DNA from: Azophilus sp965247035
GTDB lineage: Bacteria > Pseudomonadota > Gammaproteobacteria > Pseudomonadales > Azotimanducaceae
Length of the DNA: 64,000 bases
Reading direction: 5' to 3'
Assembly (NCBI GenBank): GCA_965247035.1
Contig: CBDFGJ010000003.1
Span: forward strand, 1,054,001-1,118,000
Notes under the pieces: generated by a model
What the model saw: the letters and a program-made list of their open reading frames with translations, nothing else
Told to the model about the DNA's origin: nothing
The model's database searches: none
Translations under genes and position numbers: made by a program
In this document: in pieces, positions 24,347 through 33,441 of the stretch
Numbering within the stretch: the stretch's first letter is position 1
Layout of the letters: each line of letters opens with the position of its first letter

Positions 24347-26749
24347 ATGAATTTGATTTCATGTAAAGCTGGCGCGTTTATCGGCTTGGTCACGGCGCTC
24401 ACCCTGAGTCCCTTGGCCTTTGCGGCTGACGACAATCTCATTGAAGAAGTGATCGTCACAGCGAGGAAACAGTCGGAGACGCTGCAGGATGTTCCCGTAA
24501 CCATAGCCGCCCTGACCGAGGGCGACTTGGACCGCTACAACATCACCAGCTTGGTGGATGCCGCCAAGCTGGTGCCGAACATGGTTGTTGCCCATGGAGG
24601 CTCAGGCAACGGTTCCAGCCTCCGGCTGAGGGGTATCGGTTCAAGCTCTATTTCCGCGGCGTTTGACCACTCGGTGGCGATCAATCTGGACGGCGTGGTC
24701 GTCAACCGCGGCCGGTTCATCCATAACCCCTATCTGGATGTGGGCCAGATCGAGATCCTTAAAGGGCCGCAATCGCTTTACTTCGGTAAGTCCGCCACCG
24801 CCGGGGTGATCTCCATCGCCACCAACGACCCTGGTGACGAATTCGAATTTCAGGTCTCAGGCGGAGTCGAATTCGAACATGAAGGCACCTTTGGCGAGAT
24901 CATCGTTTCCGGCCCATTGTCGGACCGCCTTGGTGCCCGGCTTGCCGTTGGCTTTACACAAAATGACGAACTGTTCTTTAACTACTCAGCGGAAAATGAC
25001 GCAATCAACGTGCCCGTCAACGGCGCGGACAAATACTACGGCGATGAATCCCTGAATGCCCGCCTGACGCTGGTTTGGGATCCGACGGACAATTTTCAGG
25101 CGAAGCTGAAGTACAACTACTCCGAGTATGACAATGACGGCGCGGGCACCGCCTGGACCGAGGAAGTCTGCGTTGAAGGCAGGCAGGAGCCTACCGCCAT
25201 ACCCGCCGCTACCGTCGCCCTTGTGCTTTTTCAGGGCGTGGATGACTGCAGAATCAATGGCAACACCTCCAAGCTCAATCTGCATCCGAGCTTAAGAGGT
25301 GGATTGCCGCAGGGCTTTGACGATGGCAAGCCTGGTCTGGAGCAGGAAACCAATTTCCTGTCACTGGCCTTGGACTGGGACGTCAGCGAAACCCTCACGC
25401 TGAGCTCCATTACCGGCTACGTCGATCTGGTCCACTGGGAACTGGATGACTACAGCTATGGTGCCGGTGTTTTCGGCGGCTTGCACAACAATGTCTATGA
25501 AAGCCTGTCCCAGGAGTTTCGATTGGCGACCAACCTTGACGGCCCGCTGAACGTCCAGGCGGGCTTATATTGGCAGGATATCAAGCAGAAGTTCGATGCC
25601 TACCAATATGCATTTAATCTGGGCATTATCTTCGGCCCGGACTCGGTGACTGGTTGGGAGTACGACTACAACAAGACCCACTTCCTCGATACCAAAGCCC
25701 TGTCAGGCTTTGTCGCCCTTTATTGGGATTTGAATGATCGTACGGAAATCACGGCCGGCGCCCGCTACACCGAAGAACACAAGGACGGCAGGATCGAGAT
25801 TCCCTACCTGCACCACGCCGCGGCGATGTTCGGCTTTGGCGCCCCTCCCTTGATTGGCGGGCTCGAATTCGATGATGAAAACATTTCACCGGAATTTGCC
25901 ATCAACTACCACCTGAATGACGATGTCAGCGTCTTCGCTGCCTATAAGCAAGGCTTTAAGTCAGGCGGCCTTGACAACAGCGCCCTGCCAACCGCTGCCC
26001 TGCAGCCGGCCAACCCGGCCTTCCCGGACTTCCTGATCTACCAATCGGAGGAAGCGGAAGGATTCGAGGTTGGCATGAAGGGCCGCCTGCTGGACGGCTC
26101 CATGCGACTGAACGCCACCGCTTTCACCTACGAGTACTCGGACCTGCAAGTACAGTTATTCGACTCCAGCATCATTCAGTTCAGCACCTTCAACGCGTCC
26201 GCGCTGGAGTCCCAAGGCGTTGAATTCGATCTGTTGTGGAACACGAATGTTCCAGGGCTCAGCCTGAGATCCGCTTGGGCTTGGACCGACACGACCTACT
26301 TAAAGGACTTCATCAACGCCACCGGCGAAAACCTCAAGGGTGAGGACGGTGCCGGCAGCGCCGACATCACTGGCTTCGTCGGCTTTACCTATGATCAGGC
26401 ACTGGCAAGCGACTGGCGAATTAGCCTGTCCGCCGATGTCCGCTACACTGGCGAATACGCTTGGACGGCAACGCTGGACCCGTTTGAACAGGACGCCTTT
26501 TGGATCCTAGACACGGCAATCAGCGTCTACTCCGAAAACGGGCGGCACCAGTTCAACCTGATTGGCCGCAATTTGAGCGATGAAATCTACATCACCGGTG
26601 GCGGCGCCATCCCCGGCAGGTGCCCCAACGCAACGCCGGAGCTAGGCCCTTTCGCCACCTGCAACAACACGGGCCCCAACAGCCTCGATCAGGCGGCCAC
26701 CACCCCACTCGGCAGGACCGTTTCGCTTCAATACCGCTTCACCCTGTGA
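24347..26749 (+). CDS. TonB-dependent outer-membrane receptor
   Basis: From ATG 24347 (AAGGGA 10 bases upstream) the protein has 800 residues; the upstream open frame is not signal-like. Signal peptide MNLISCKAGAFIGLVTALTL ends at about AFAA (27), the TonB-box-like IEEVIVTARK follows at 32-41, the plug runs to about 150 with IEILKGPQSLYFGKSATAGV, and the barrel ends LQYRFTL. The GPQSLYFGKSA-G variant of the plug signature sets it apart from the other two receptors. It lies between a heme monooxygenase and an ABC importer on the same strand, which suggests a joint uptake role for the region, though the ABC genes look like polyamine transporters. Confidence 0.92.
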   Translation: MNLISCKAGAFIGLVTALTLSPLAFAADDNLIEEVIVTARKQSETLQDVPVTIAALTEGDLDRYNITSLVDAAKLVPNMVVAHGGSGNGSSLRLRGIGSSSISAAFDHSVAINLDGVVVNRGRFIHNPYLDVGQIEILKGPQSLYFGKSATAGVISIATNDPGDEFEFQVSGGVEFEHEGTFGEIIVSGPLSDRLGARLAVGFTQNDELFFNYSAENDAINVPVNGADKYYGDESLNARLTLVWDPTDNFQAKLKYNYSEYDNDGAGTAWTEEVCVEGRQEPTAIPAATVALVLFQGVDDCRINGNTSKLNLHPSLRGGLPQGFDDGKPGLEQETNFLSLALDWDVSETLTLSSITGYVDLVHWELDDYSYGAGVFGGLHNNVYESLSQEFRLATNLDGPLNVQAGLYWQDIKQKFDAYQYAFNLGIIFGPDSVTGWEYDYNKTHFLDTKALSGFVALYWDLNDRTEITAGARYTEEHKDGRIEIPYLHHAAAMFGFGAPPLIGGLEFDDENISPEFAINYHLNDDVSVFAAYKQGFKSGGLDNSALPTAALQPANPAFPDFLIYQSEEAEGFEVGMKGRLLDGSMRLNATAFTYEYSDLQVQLFDSSIIQFSTFNASALESQGVEFDLLWNTNVPGLSLRSAWAWTDTTYLKDFINATGENLKGEDGAGSADITGFVGFTYDQALASDWRISLSADVRYTGEYAWTATLDPFEQDAFWILDTAISVYSENGRHQFNLIGRNLSDEIYITGGGAIPGRCPNATPELGPFATCNNTGPNSLDQAATTPLGRTVSLQYRFTL

Positions 26750-26872
26750 TCATGGATGGCGGGCGGCTGGTCAGATCAGTCGCCCTGCTAGGGCTCCATG
26801 AACCACAGGTGCTACTAGGGGAGCTTGGAGTTTGAACAACCCTTCAACATCATCGCACGTTCAGACACGCAC

Positions 26873-28006
26873 ATGATGTCCAAAGGTGCCGACAACGCTT
26901 TTGTTGAGTTTTCCGACGTCAGCAAGAGCTACGATGGCCATAGCCTGTCCGTACAGGACTTCAACCTCAGCGTTGCCCGGGGCGAGTTCGTCACCCTGCT
27001 TGGCCCCTCCGGGTGCGGCAAGACCACCTGTCTGAAAATGCTTGGCGGCTTTGAGGAGCTCACCGCTGGCGAGATATCCCTAAAGGGAAGGCCCATCGGA
27101 CGGGTCAAGCCGCATAAACGGAACATCGGCGTGGTCTTTCAGCAGTACGCATTGTTTCCGCACATGACCATCGCTGAAAATCTCGCCTTTCCGCTGCGGG
27201 CGCGGCGCGTATCCAAAGACGAGGTCGCTGCCGGGGTGAAGCGCGCTTTGGACATGGTGCAGCTTCAGCAGTTTGCGGACCGGCGTCCGGCGCAGATGTC
27301 CGGCGGCCAGCAGCAGCGCGCCGCCATCGCCCGTGCCTTGGTGTTCGAACCGGACATCGTGCTGATGGATGAGCCGCTGGGCGCGCTGGACCGCCGCCTG
27401 CGTGAGGATATGCAGTATGAAATTCGCCGCCTGCAGCAGCGCTTGGGGGTGACGATGATCTACGTGACCCACGACCAGGGCGAAGCCATGGTTCTGTCTG
27501 ACCGGGTGGTGGTGATGAGCGAGGGCAGGGTTGAGCAGATAGCCCCGCCGGAAGTGCTCTACGAGGAGCCGCAGACCTTGTTCGTAGCCAACTTCATCGG
27601 CGAAAACAATCAGTTCACCGGCCGAGTGGAGAGTTGGAGCCCGAGTGTCTGCCGCGTTGGGGTGCCGGATGGGCAAGGTCGAGAGCACATCATTGAGGCG
27701 TTTCCCGTAGGGGTGCGGGAGGATGGCGGGCGCGCCAGCGTGACCATTCGCCCGGAGCGTGTGAAATTGAATCCGGCGCCCGGCAGCATGCCCAACATCT
27801 TTGAAGCCGACGTGCGCGACATTATTTTCATGGGCGATCATTTGCGGATTCACGCTGAGTTGCTTGGCGAATCACAGTTCATCATCAAAATTTCCAACAT
27901 TGTTGGACATGGCGCGGTTTTGCCCGGAGATACACTCAAGTTGGGTTGGTTGACCACGGATTGCTGGGCCTTGAATGCGCCAAAACAGGAGGATGCAGAA
28001 AAATGA
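26873..28006 (+). CDS. potA: PotA-type ABC transporter ATP-binding protein
   Basis: An ABC ATPase of 377 residues from ATG 26873 (a second ATG follows at once; a TTG at 26825 is also in frame). Walker A GPSGCGKTT, Q-loop VFQQYALFPHMT, signature MSGGQQQR, Walker B IVLMDEPLGALD and the H-loop YVTHDQ are intact, followed by a C-terminal TOBE domain (from about 275: PERVKLNPAPG and the DIIFMGDHLRIHAEL strand). It energises import through the two permeases below. The stop overlaps the start of the binding-protein gene (ATGA), so coupling is tight. The family covers spermidine/putrescine and related cationic or amino-compound importers; the ligand is not proven. Confidence 0.9.
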   Translation: MMSKGADNAFVEFSDVSKSYDGHSLSVQDFNLSVARGEFVTLLGPSGCGKTTCLKMLGGFEELTAGEISLKGRPIGRVKPHKRNIGVVFQQYALFPHMTIAENLAFPLRARRVSKDEVAAGVKRALDMVQLQQFADRRPAQMSGGQQQRAAIARALVFEPDIVLMDEPLGALDRRLREDMQYEIRRLQQRLGVTMIYVTHDQGEAMVLSDRVVVMSEGRVEQIAPPEVLYEEPQTLFVANFIGENNQFTGRVESWSPSVCRVGVPDGQGREHIIEAFPVGVREDGGRASVTIRPERVKLNPAPGSMPNIFEADVRDIIFMGDHLRIHAELLGESQFIIKISNIVGHGAVLPGDTLKLGWLTTDCWALNAPKQEDAEK

Positions 28007-29133
28007 AGGATGGATTCTGGTGTGCTGACCGGCTTCGCTTGCTTGCGAAACCCGTCGCGATTTGGGGATTGGGGCTGTTGGCGGCCGTTCATGGGCCGCT
28101 GGTGGCGGCGCAGGCAGCGCCCTCCATTACCGTGGTCTCATGGGGTGGTTCCTACGCCAGGGCTTCGGTCAAGGCCTATCACGATCGCTTTGAGGCGGAA
28201 ACGGGCATCGAAATCAAGCTGGAGGAATACAACGGCGGCCTCGCTCAAGTGAGAGCGCAGGTGGAGACCGGCAACATAACCTGGGATGTTGTGGACATGG
28301 ATGCCGGCGACGTGCTGCGTGGATGCGATGAAGGGCTGCTTGAGGAAATCGACAACTCGTGGTTGTTGCCGGGCGCGGATGGGACGCCGGCGGCGGAGGA
28401 CTTTATAGCCGGATTTGAAATGGACTGCGGCAGTCCGAACTTGATTTACAGCACCGTGTACGCTTACAACACGGAGAAGATTCAAGGCCCCAAGCCCACT
28501 ACCATGGCGGATTTTTTTGACTTGGAGAAATTTCCCGGCCGACGCGGTATGCGCCGAACGCCGAACGCCAACTTGGAGTTCGCCTTAGTGGCGGATGGGG
28601 TGCCGGCAGCGGAGGTTTACGACGTGCTCTCCCAACCTGAGGGCATCGCTCGGGCTTTTCGCAAGCTCGACAGCATCAAGAGCCATGTCGTTTGGTGGGA
28701 GACTGGTGCGCAGCCGCCGCAAATGCTGGCCGATGGCGAAGTGGTCATGAGCACGGCCTACAACGGGCGCATCTTCAACGCTTGGGCGCTGGAGGACCAG
28801 CCCTTCGCCATCGTTTGGGATGGCGAAGCACTTGGTGCCGGCTACTTCGCTGTGGTCGCCGGCACCCCGCGGTTGGACTTGGCCCGGCGCTTCGTCGCCT
28901 TCGCCTCCAGCACCGAGTCTTTAGCCAACATCACCGGCTATATCTCTTACAGCCCGATGCGCCACTCGTCCATAGCGCTGGTGGGCAAGCACTTTGAAAC
29001 AGGCATCGACATGGCGCCCCATCTGCCAAACAATGAGATTAACTCCGCCAATGCAGTGGTGGAGGATGCGGAGTGGTGGGCTGACAATCAGGACGACCTG
29101 AGCGAGCGCTTCGCCGCTTGGCTGCTCAAGTGA
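28003..29133 (+). CDS. potD: PotD-type periplasmic binding protein
   Basis: ATG 28003 overlaps the potA-like stop by four bases and gives 376 residues with a signal peptide (AIWGLGLLAAVHGPLVAAQA). The mature part starts APSITVVSWGGSYARA, as in the subgroup of putrescine/spermidine-type binding proteins that bind ligands after YAR-S-KAYHDRFE. GNITWDVVDMDAGDVLRGC and the terminal WADNQDDLSERFAAWLLK are typical. It delivers substrate to the membrane permeases encoded next. A polyamine is the family default, but closely related proteins bind other small cations. Confidence 0.88.
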   Translation: MKDGFWCADRLRLLAKPVAIWGLGLLAAVHGPLVAAQAAPSITVVSWGGSYARASVKAYHDRFEAETGIEIKLEEYNGGLAQVRAQVETGNITWDVVDMDAGDVLRGCDEGLLEEIDNSWLLPGADGTPAAEDFIAGFEMDCGSPNLIYSTVYAYNTEKIQGPKPTTMADFFDLEKFPGRRGMRRTPNANLEFALVADGVPAAEVYDVLSQPEGIARAFRKLDSIKSHVVWWETGAQPPQMLADGEVVMSTAYNGRIFNAWALEDQPFAIVWDGEALGAGYFAVVAGTPRLDLARRFVAFASSTESLANITGYISYSPMRHSSIALVGKHFETGIDMAPHLPNNEINSANAVVEDAEWWADNQDDLSERFAAWLLK

Positions 29134-29242
29134 AGCGGGCGATTCCAAGGGTGTTGAATGCGTCTTTGGGCTTGTGCCGCTGGTGGCGGATTTGCTTTAG
29201 CGGCGCCACCGCCCGCCATCGGTGCACCGGCATCCGGCACGC

Positions 29243-30436
29243 ATGAGGTCGAAAGCCGGCCGCCGTGCCCTGCTGTTGGCGGTGCCCTTGGTCGCCTTCA
29301 TCGGCGTCACCTTTGTTGCGCCTCTTGGCAGCATCCTGTTGCGCAGCGTCCATGACCCGACGGTGGCGGACTTCATGCCCGACACGGTGGCGGCCATTGG
29401 TGTTTGGAACCGGTCGGAATTGCCGCCAGAAAAACTGTACGCAACGGTGGCACGGGAGCTGAAGCAGGCCCGCGAACAGAAGACCATCGGCAAGCTGGCG
29501 ACGCGTCTGAATCGGCGAACGCCGGGCCTGCGCAGCGCTGTCACCCGCACCGGGCGTGCCTTGAGCCGAGGAGAGGGCGAGCCGCCTTGGTCCGAGGCCC
29601 TGCCGGCCATCCATCCAGCTTGGGGAGAACTGGATATATGGCAAGCGATCGTCCGCACCAGCCCCCGCTTCACGCCGGACTATTACCTCAGCGCGGTTGA
29701 CGCGCGCGTTGACGAAAATGGGAATTTCTTGCTGCAGCCCGAGGAAAAGCGCATCTATGTTGCGCTCTTTGTGAAAACTCTCTGGGTCAGCCTGATCATC
29801 ACCCTGCTGTGTCTGTGCATTGGCTATCCGCTCGCTTGGTTCATCGCTCACGCCCCTCCCCGTCGCCGCAGAATGCTTCTAGTGCTGGTGTTGCTGCCGT
29901 TCTGGACCTCGCTGCTGGTGCGCACCACATCTTGGATCGTGATTTTGCAGCAGCAGGGCGTGGTCAACGACCTGTTGGTTTGGGTTGGATTTGTCGCCGA
30001 CGATCAACGCTTGACCCTAGTTTACAACATGACCGGCACCATGGTGGCCATGACCCATGTGCTGCTGCCGTTCATGGTGCTGCCCCTGTACTCGGTGATG
30101 AGCAGCATCCCGGGTTTGCAGATGCAGGCGGCAGCATCCTTGGGCGCTAGCTGGTGGCGGGCTTTCTGGGAAGTGTATCTGCCCCAATCCATGCCTGGCG
30201 TGGGTGCCGGCTGCCTGCTGGTGCTCATCTTGGCGATGGGCTATTACATCACGCCGGCATTGGTTGGCGGTCAAAGTGGCCAGCTCATCTCCAACCTCAT
30301 TGCCTACCATATACAGACGTCCCTGAATTGGGGCTTGGCCGCCGCCTTGGGTGCCATCTTGTTTGTGGCGGTGCTGCTGCTGTTCCTATTGTATGACCGG
30401 GTGCTGGGCCTGGACCGCGTGCGGCTGGGCGCTTGA
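29243..30436 (+). CDS. potB: PotB-type ABC permease with large periplasmic insert
   Basis: From ATG 29243 the protein has 397 residues; GTG 29222 would add seven. The first transmembrane helix (RALLLAVPLVAFIGVTFVAP) is followed by about 130 mostly charged residues (from PTVADFMPD to EEKRIYVALF) before the remaining helices, longer than E. coli PotB but seen in some YdcU-like permeases. The cytoplasmic EAA loop, which docks the ATPase, reads AAASLGASWWRAFWEVYLPQSMPG. A gap of 108 bases before the C-type permease carries a hairpin. Confidence 0.88.
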   Translation: MRSKAGRRALLLAVPLVAFIGVTFVAPLGSILLRSVHDPTVADFMPDTVAAIGVWNRSELPPEKLYATVARELKQAREQKTIGKLATRLNRRTPGLRSAVTRTGRALSRGEGEPPWSEALPAIHPAWGELDIWQAIVRTSPRFTPDYYLSAVDARVDENGNFLLQPEEKRIYVALFVKTLWVSLIITLLCLCIGYPLAWFIAHAPPRRRRMLLVLVLLPFWTSLLVRTTSWIVILQQQGVVNDLLVWVGFVADDQRLTLVYNMTGTMVAMTHVLLPFMVLPLYSVMSSIPGLQMQAAASLGASWWRAFWEVYLPQSMPGVGAGCLLVLILAMGYYITPALVGGQSGQLISNLIAYHIQTSLNWGLAAALGAILFVAVLLLFLLYDRVLGLDRVRLGA

Positions 30437-30449
30437 ACGCAGCTGGAAA

Positions 30450-30470
30450 CAGCCGAACCTCTCTCGGCTG
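30450..30470 (+). terminator. Hairpin between the two permease genes
   Basis: CAGCCGA-ACCTCTC-TCGGCTG is a perfect 7-bp stem with a 7-base loop, 14 bases after the PotB-type stop. It lacks a T-run, so it more likely tunes mRNA stability or partial read-through than ends transcription. A MITE-end-like GGAGGTTCC lies just after it at about 30491. Confidence 0.35.
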
Positions 30471-30544
30471 CGGCATCTTATGAATTGGTCGGAGGTTCCT
30501 GAAAAAGACGCGATGTTTAGTCAGTTGATGAGCGGCGTGGCGCA

Positions 30545-31360
30545 ATGTCTCAGCTAGGCCATTGGGCGCTGCGCATTTTCTGCGGCTTGGCGTTCTTGTT
30601 TTTGATTGCACCGATTCTGGTCATCATTCCCCTCGCCTTTAACGCCGAGCCCTACTTCACGTTCACCCGCGGTATGTTGATGTTGGACGCGGACGCCTAC
30701 TCGCTACGCTGGTTTGAGCAGGTTCTGCTGGGCGAGCGGTGGCAGCGGGCAGCGGCCAACAGCCTGTTCATCGGCTTGTCCGCCACCTTGCTGGCTACGA
30801 CTTTGGGCACGCTCGCAGCCTTGGGCCTTTCCAGCCCGGCGATGCCGTGGCGACGCACGCTGACGGCGCTGCTGATTTCGCCCATGATCGTGCCCATCAT
30901 CATAGCCGCCACTGGCATGTTTTTTTTCTATTCGAGCCTGAACCTCACCGGCACATATACGGGCTTGATCCTGTCTCATGCCGCCTTGGGAGCGCCCTTT
31001 GTGGTCATTACCGTGACGGCGGCCATGGCTGGCTTCAATAGCGAGTTGCTGATGGCCGCAGCCAGCCTAGGTGCGGGACCGGTGCGCAGTTTTTTCCAAG
31101 TGCAATTGCCCATCATCAGCCCGGGCGTGGTCTCCGGCGGACTGTTTGCGTTCGCCGCCTCACTGGACGAAGTGGTCGTGGTGCTGTTCATGGGCAGCAT
31201 TGAGCAACGCACCATTCCCAGGCAGATGTGGGCTGGGATTCGTGAGGAGATCAGCCCGGCCATTCTGGCCGCTGCCACCTTTCTCATTCTGCTCGCAGTG
31301 CTGTTGCTGTTGGCGATTGAGTTGCTGCAACGGCGCGCTCAAGGTGGGCGGAAGGGGTGA
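30545..31360 (+). CDS. potC: PotC-type ABC permease
   Basis: A 271-residue membrane protein starting MSQLGHWALRIFCGLAFLFL with six predicted helices. The characteristic PotC segment SLRWFEQVL follows the first periplasmic loop, and the EAA docking loop is LLMAAASLGAGPVRSFFQVQLPIISPG, divided as the family motif AA-SLGA---F--V-LP-I-PG. It pairs with the PotB-like permease to form the channel of the importer. Direction and order (ATPase, binding protein, B, C) indicate one operon, despite the 108-base gap before it. Confidence 0.9.
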   Translation: MSQLGHWALRIFCGLAFLFLIAPILVIIPLAFNAEPYFTFTRGMLMLDADAYSLRWFEQVLLGERWQRAAANSLFIGLSATLLATTLGTLAALGLSSPAMPWRRTLTALLISPMIVPIIIAATGMFFFYSSLNLTGTYTGLILSHAALGAPFVVITVTAAMAGFNSELLMAAASLGAGPVRSFFQVQLPIISPGVVSGGLFAFAASLDEVVVVLFMGSIEQRTIPRQMWAGIREEISPAILAAATFLILLAVLLLLAIELLQRRAQGGRKG

Positions 31361-31373
31361 TGCAATCAAAGAT

Positions 31374-31440
31374 GGAACCACCTTAAGCGGAGCGGGTCTG
31401 ATTGGGCCTTGGTTCCGAGTGGGTTTGGGGCGCTTACCTG
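31374..31440 (+). repeat. Dispersed repeat A copy
   Basis: GGAACCACCTTAAGCGGAGC, GGGTCTGATTGGGCC and GAGTGGGTTTGGGGCGC recur from the copies at 13421 and 50119. It follows the PotC-type gene directly. Confidence 0.6.
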
Positions 31441-31561
31441 CGCGCCAATGCGCCAAAAATCGCCGGGGCCGAAATTCCGCAATGCGCCTGAGCCCATACA
31501 CAATCGCACAAGTGGCGGCTTGGCGTAAGATGCGGATGGATGGCCAAACAACGGAGTAGAC

Positions 31562-32314
31562 ATGGACGAACTGCTTGACTTCAGCGGCAAGGTTGCGCTG
31601 GTTACTGGCGGCAGTCGAGGCTTGGGCCGGCAGATGGTGCTGGGCTTGGCTAAGCGGGGGGCGAGCGTCGTGATCGCCAGCCGCAAGGGCTCCGCTTGCG
31701 AAGCCGTGGCTCAGGAGGTCCGTGCGCTGGGTGCGGAGGCGTTGCCCTACGCTTGCCACGTTGGTCATTGGGATGAACTGAAGGGCTTGGCGGTGGCGGC
31801 CTGGGAGCGATTCGGCAAAGTGGACGTGCTCATCAACAACGCCGGCATGTCGCCGCTCTATCCTTCCCTTGGCGCGATCAGCGAGGAACTCTTCGATAAG
31901 GTGTTGAGCGTCAATTTTAAGGGGCCGTTTCGGTTGTCGGCCTTGATCGCGGAGCGAATGGCGGCTGGCGGCGGTGGCGCGATCATCAATATCAGCAGCA
32001 CGGCGTCGCTCAATCCAAGCCCGGAGTCGGAGCCCTATGGCGCCGCTAAGGCGGGGCTAAACGCCATCACCCGATCGTTTGCCTTTGCTTACGGCCCCAA
32101 GGTTCGGGTCAACTGCATTGTGGCGGGACCGTACCTGACGGACATCTCCAAGGCTTGGGACATGGAGGCGTTCGAGAAACGGGCTAGAACATCCTTGGCC
32201 CTAGGCCGGGGTGGACAACCCGAAGAGATCGTCGGTGCCGCGCTCTATCTGGCCAGCGACAAGTCCAGCTTCACCACCGGAACGGTGATTCGTGTGGACG
32301 GCGGGGTGCCGTAA
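31562..32314 (+). CDS. Short-chain dehydrogenase/reductase
   Basis: A classical 250-residue SDR: NAD(P)-binding TGGSRGLG at about 15-22, NNAG in VLINNAGMSP, the catalytic Ser in NISSTAS and the Y159-x3-K163 pair in EPYGAAKAG. The segment SRKGSACEAV after the second strand contains a basic residue as in NADP(H)-preferring enzymes. The C-terminus ending VDGGVP matches FabG/gluconate dehydrogenase-like members. The substrate cannot be told. It has its own upstream region and stands alone, so it is not part of the ABC operon. Confidence 0.9.
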   Translation: MDELLDFSGKVALVTGGSRGLGRQMVLGLAKRGASVVIASRKGSACEAVAQEVRALGAEALPYACHVGHWDELKGLAVAAWERFGKVDVLINNAGMSPLYPSLGAISEELFDKVLSVNFKGPFRLSALIAERMAAGGGGAIINISSTASLNPSPESEPYGAAKAGLNAITRSFAFAYGPKVRVNCIVAGPYLTDISKAWDMEAFEKRARTSLALGRGGQPEEIVGAALYLASDKSSFTTGTVIRVDGGVP

Positions 32315-32485
32315 AGCACTGCCAAAGAACCTCTGATCATTCGTAGGCTGTCGCCTTAGCGCAGCCAGTCTTTTTCAATGGCATGTCACCCATTGGCAAT
32401 GGAAGATGCGTGAAGCCATCCGCTAGGCGAGGTTCTGGTTTCTGGGAATTTCTGAGGTCCGCCAGCTAGCAACCGCCGCGGGGTT

Positions 32486-32559
32486 TGGAGGCTGAGGTCG
32501 GAATCGAACCGGCGTACACGGAGTTGCAGTCCGCTGCATAACCACTCTGCCACTCAGCC
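32486..32559 (-). tRNA. tRNA-Cys (GCA)
   Basis: Minus-strand cloverleaf with perfect acceptor GGCTGAG/CTCAGCC, D-arm AGTGGTTATGCA, anticodon arm GCGGACTGCAACTCCGT with anticodon GCA, T-arm GCCGGTTCGATTCCGAC, discriminator T and an encoded CCA. Length 74 with CCA. The gap 32315-32485 holds a degenerate MITE-like end (AGAACCTCTGATCATTC at 32325) and no gene. Confidence 0.93.
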
Positions 32560-32889
32560 CTTAACCAGCTAGGCCACCGTGCCTGCCCCCTAATCAAGCA
32601 ACTTATTTTAGCGCCAATCGCGTAACGACACCCTGATTGTTTCCGGAGAATTGGTCTTCACACGGCGGAGAACTCCATTCTACCCATTTTCAATGACTGA
32701 CACTCCATCGAAAGCGACGTCACATACCTAGAAAACCCCTGAAACGCGCACGGAGCAAGCGCCGCCGCGACTTCTCCCGCCGCCACGCACAGCGCCTTGC
32801 GTCGGGCCTCAATCGGCAGCCCGGCGAACTCGTCGGGTTCGACCATAATGACCGTGCGGGTAGACAGCGGAACCTTCAAGCAGTGCTTT

Positions 32890-33042
32890 GGAGGGGTCTC
32901 TCCGCGACCACCACAACGTTCGGCCCCATCATGCCATCGGCTTGTTGACTCCGGTCGAATTCACGGACAAGTTCTCCGTCGCTGCCTGATCAAAAAAATT
33001 CCGAAATGTACTGAGCCCATACAACATGTTGTGAATGATCCA
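32890..33042 (+). repeat. Dispersed repeat C, right part
   Basis: GGGGTCTCTCCGCGACCACC, GGCTTGTTGACTCCGG and TCCGAAATGTACTGAGCCC match 61370-61500. In the forward frame the 61-kb copy reads like a decayed transposase tail (LGLLTPAEF); here the frame is less intact. The interval 32560-33099 otherwise holds only unrecognised short frames. It marks the left edge of the AT-rich island. Confidence 0.6.
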
Positions 33043-33099
33043 CACCCATGCTAGATTTTACATATTGTGAACAAATACTCAAAAGCATGAGACGCAGAT

Positions 33100-33441
33100 T
33101 CATTCTTGGGGTCTCCACATATAACCGCCTTTCTCATTTTGCTTACGCAAGCCGCTCAATGTATAGGTATTACTCTTGAGCTTATTACATGGACCACAAA
33201 GTAGAATACGGTTAGATAGATGATTTATTCCGCCGTCCGATCTTGGTGTATTGTGATCTAGCTCAAGATAACGCTGGTCATCAAATTCTCTGTTGCAACC
33301 CTGACACTTAGATCCATCCTTTTTAAGTAAAAACGCATACATTTTCTTCCTACTCATTTTCGGACCTTCGGGTTCCTTAACCATTTCTTTCACGCGAAGA
33401 TAAGGCGCATGTGTTTGGCCGTCATCTGTGTATGTGTTCAC
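33100..33441 (-). CDS. HNH endonuclease-domain protein, possibly 5'-truncated
   Basis: The 113-residue frame contains a clear HNH fold: C46-x2-C49 (KCQGCNREF), the His-containing core YLELDHNTPRSDGG (H63), the Asn in NHLSNRILL and C82-x2-C85 (CGPCN). It begins at a GTG two bases from the stop codon of a truncated transposase, with no convincing ribosome site, so it may be the C-terminal end of a longer protein cut by the insertion. I recall the same C-terminal block at the end of larger proteins such as methyltransferases fused to HNH, but cannot confirm. It could be a remnant of a restriction-type system. Confidence 0.7.
   Translation of the reverse strand: MNTYTDDGQTHAPYLRVKEMVKEPEGPKMSRKKMYAFLLKKDGSKCQGCNREFDDQRYLELDHNTPRSDGGINHLSNRILLCGPCNKLKSNTYTLSGLRKQNEKGGYMWRPQE

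Noticed and set aside
27080..27853. 257-residue minus-strand ORF
   Set aside because: Antisense of the PotA-type ATPase with intact motifs on the plus strand.
32658..32879. 73-residue minus-strand ORF
   Set aside because: No similarity recognised, no ribosome site; partly overlaps degenerate repeat sequence.
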